From Methanobacterium formicicum (GTDB lineage: Archaea > Methanobacteriota > Methanobacteria > Methanobacteriales > Methanobacteriaceae): a DNA stretch of 15,000 bases. The translations under genes were made by a program, and so were the position numbers. Below, piece after piece: positions 11,221-15,000 of this stretch. The stretch covers positions 1 to 15,000 of the forward strand of contig NZ_JARVXG010000028.1 in assembly GCF_029848115.1 (NCBI RefSeq). The letters are read 5' to 3'. Within the stretch, counting starts at the first letter, position 1, and each line of letters starts with the position of its first letter. The notes beneath the pieces were generated by a model. The model was not told the DNA's origin. It saw only the letters and a program-made list of their open reading frames with translations, and did not search any database.

Positions 11221-11230
11221 CTCTTTTTTC
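11221..11230 (+). terminator. Short T-tract after the PHP gene
   Basis: CTCTTTTTTC directly follows the stop codon. There is no stem, and it is a possible oligo-dT terminator only. Confidence 0.3.
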
Positions 11231-11294
11231 CCTAATCTGAATTTCCCCAGTGAAATAGCCTAGATTTGACCTAACACTTGCAGGAGTAGATCTG

Positions 11295-11788
<494 letters not shown>

Positions 11789-11795
<7 letters not shown>

Positions 11796-11814
11796 AGTAT
11801 TTTTATAATAAAAA
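11789..11814 (+). promoter_or_regulatory. Palindrome at the GNAT stop codon, also a TATA-like box
   Basis: ATTATAAA-GTATT-TTTATAAT (11789-11809) is a perfect 8-base stem of A and T only, around the GNAT stop. The right arm TTTATAATA is also a fair box A for the DUF63 gene starting 30 bases on. Which role applies cannot be decided from the sequence. Confidence 0.35.
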
Positions 11815-11838
11815 TAATCAAATATGGGGATTTAATTC

Positions 11839-12633
<795 letters not shown>

Positions 12634-12739
12634 TCCTCCCATGGTTCTTTAGAGGGGAACTGTTTTTAACACAATTTTTTTAATTAAGTACCACCCAATA
12701 AGTCTACTATTAAAATGTCAAACCACAGGGGTCTTCCCA

Positions 12740-14275
<1,536 letters not shown>

Positions 14276-14302
14276 TTAATCCCACTGGTGATCATTATAA
14301 GA

Positions 14303-14320
14303 GGGAAAGGATATAATAAT
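14303..14320 (+). promoter_or_regulatory. Candidate promoter of the response regulator gene
   Basis: GGGAAAGG followed by ATATAATAAT has the form of BRE plus box A. It predicts a transcript start near 14336, about 37 bases before the start codon at 14373. Confidence 0.5.
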
Positions 14321-14372
14321 CAAATATCAAGTCTCATAACATAATACCAAACAATTCAGGAGCTACTATACC

Positions 14373-15000
<628 letters not shown>

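Overview
The window looks like the chromosome of a hydrogenotrophic methanogen of the Methanobacteriaceae, most likely Methanobacterium or a close relative (inference from gene content, no database search). Pointers are a fused Fae-Hps enzyme for ribose synthesis and formaldehyde handling on tetrahydromethanopterin, a TrpB2-type tryptophan synthase beta subunit, the archaeal families DUF1786 and DUF63, iron-sulfur flavoproteins, an Asn-rich beta-helix/Ig adhesin-like surface protein, and a response regulator-PAS sensor. Shine-Dalgarno sites are of the GGAGG/GAGGTGA type and intergenic DNA is very A+T rich.

Layout. 1-1982 (+): C-terminal part of a large surface protein, ending in a membrane anchor and a palindrome plus T-tract terminator. 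1983-2371: gene-free, holding a MITE-like pair of long imperfect inverted repeats. 2372-5569 (all -): a redox block with an iron-sulfur flavoprotein (2372-2983), a possible small membrane peptide (3414-3548), and an operon tetR (4943-5569) - iron-sulfur flavoprotein (4326-4904) - flavodoxin-fold oxidoreductase (3631-4329), the last two overlapping by ATGA. 5954-6151 (-): a small 2TM-domain membrane protein with two tandem near-perfect palindromic operators just upstream. 6525-7745 (-): fae-hps with a hairpin-plus-T-tract terminator at its stop codon. 7937-9226 (-): trpB2, divergent from 9482-10501 (+, DUF1786). Then on + follow a PHP phosphoesterase (10568-11218), a GNAT acetyltransferase of A+T-richer composition (11295-11795), a DUF63 membrane protein (11839-12633), 2-isopropylmalate synthase leuA (12740-14275) and the start of a response regulator-PAS protein cut by the window end (14373-15000).

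How the genes work together. The central part is core metabolism: pentose phosphate supply and C1 handling (fae-hps), indole/serine condensation to tryptophan (trpB2) and the first committed step of leucine synthesis (leuA). The left part is accessory: a surface adhesin, flavoproteins under a probable TetR repressor, and a small membrane protein under a strong palindromic operator, which together suggest a regulated redox or envelope-stress response. I found no CRISPR array, transposase gene, tRNA or rRNA, and no recognised defence system. The best candidates for something undescribed are the operator-controlled 2TM gene next to the TetR-flavoprotein operon, the MITE-like repeat, and a seven-residue insertion at the conserved Lys-Pro of the terminal response regulator.
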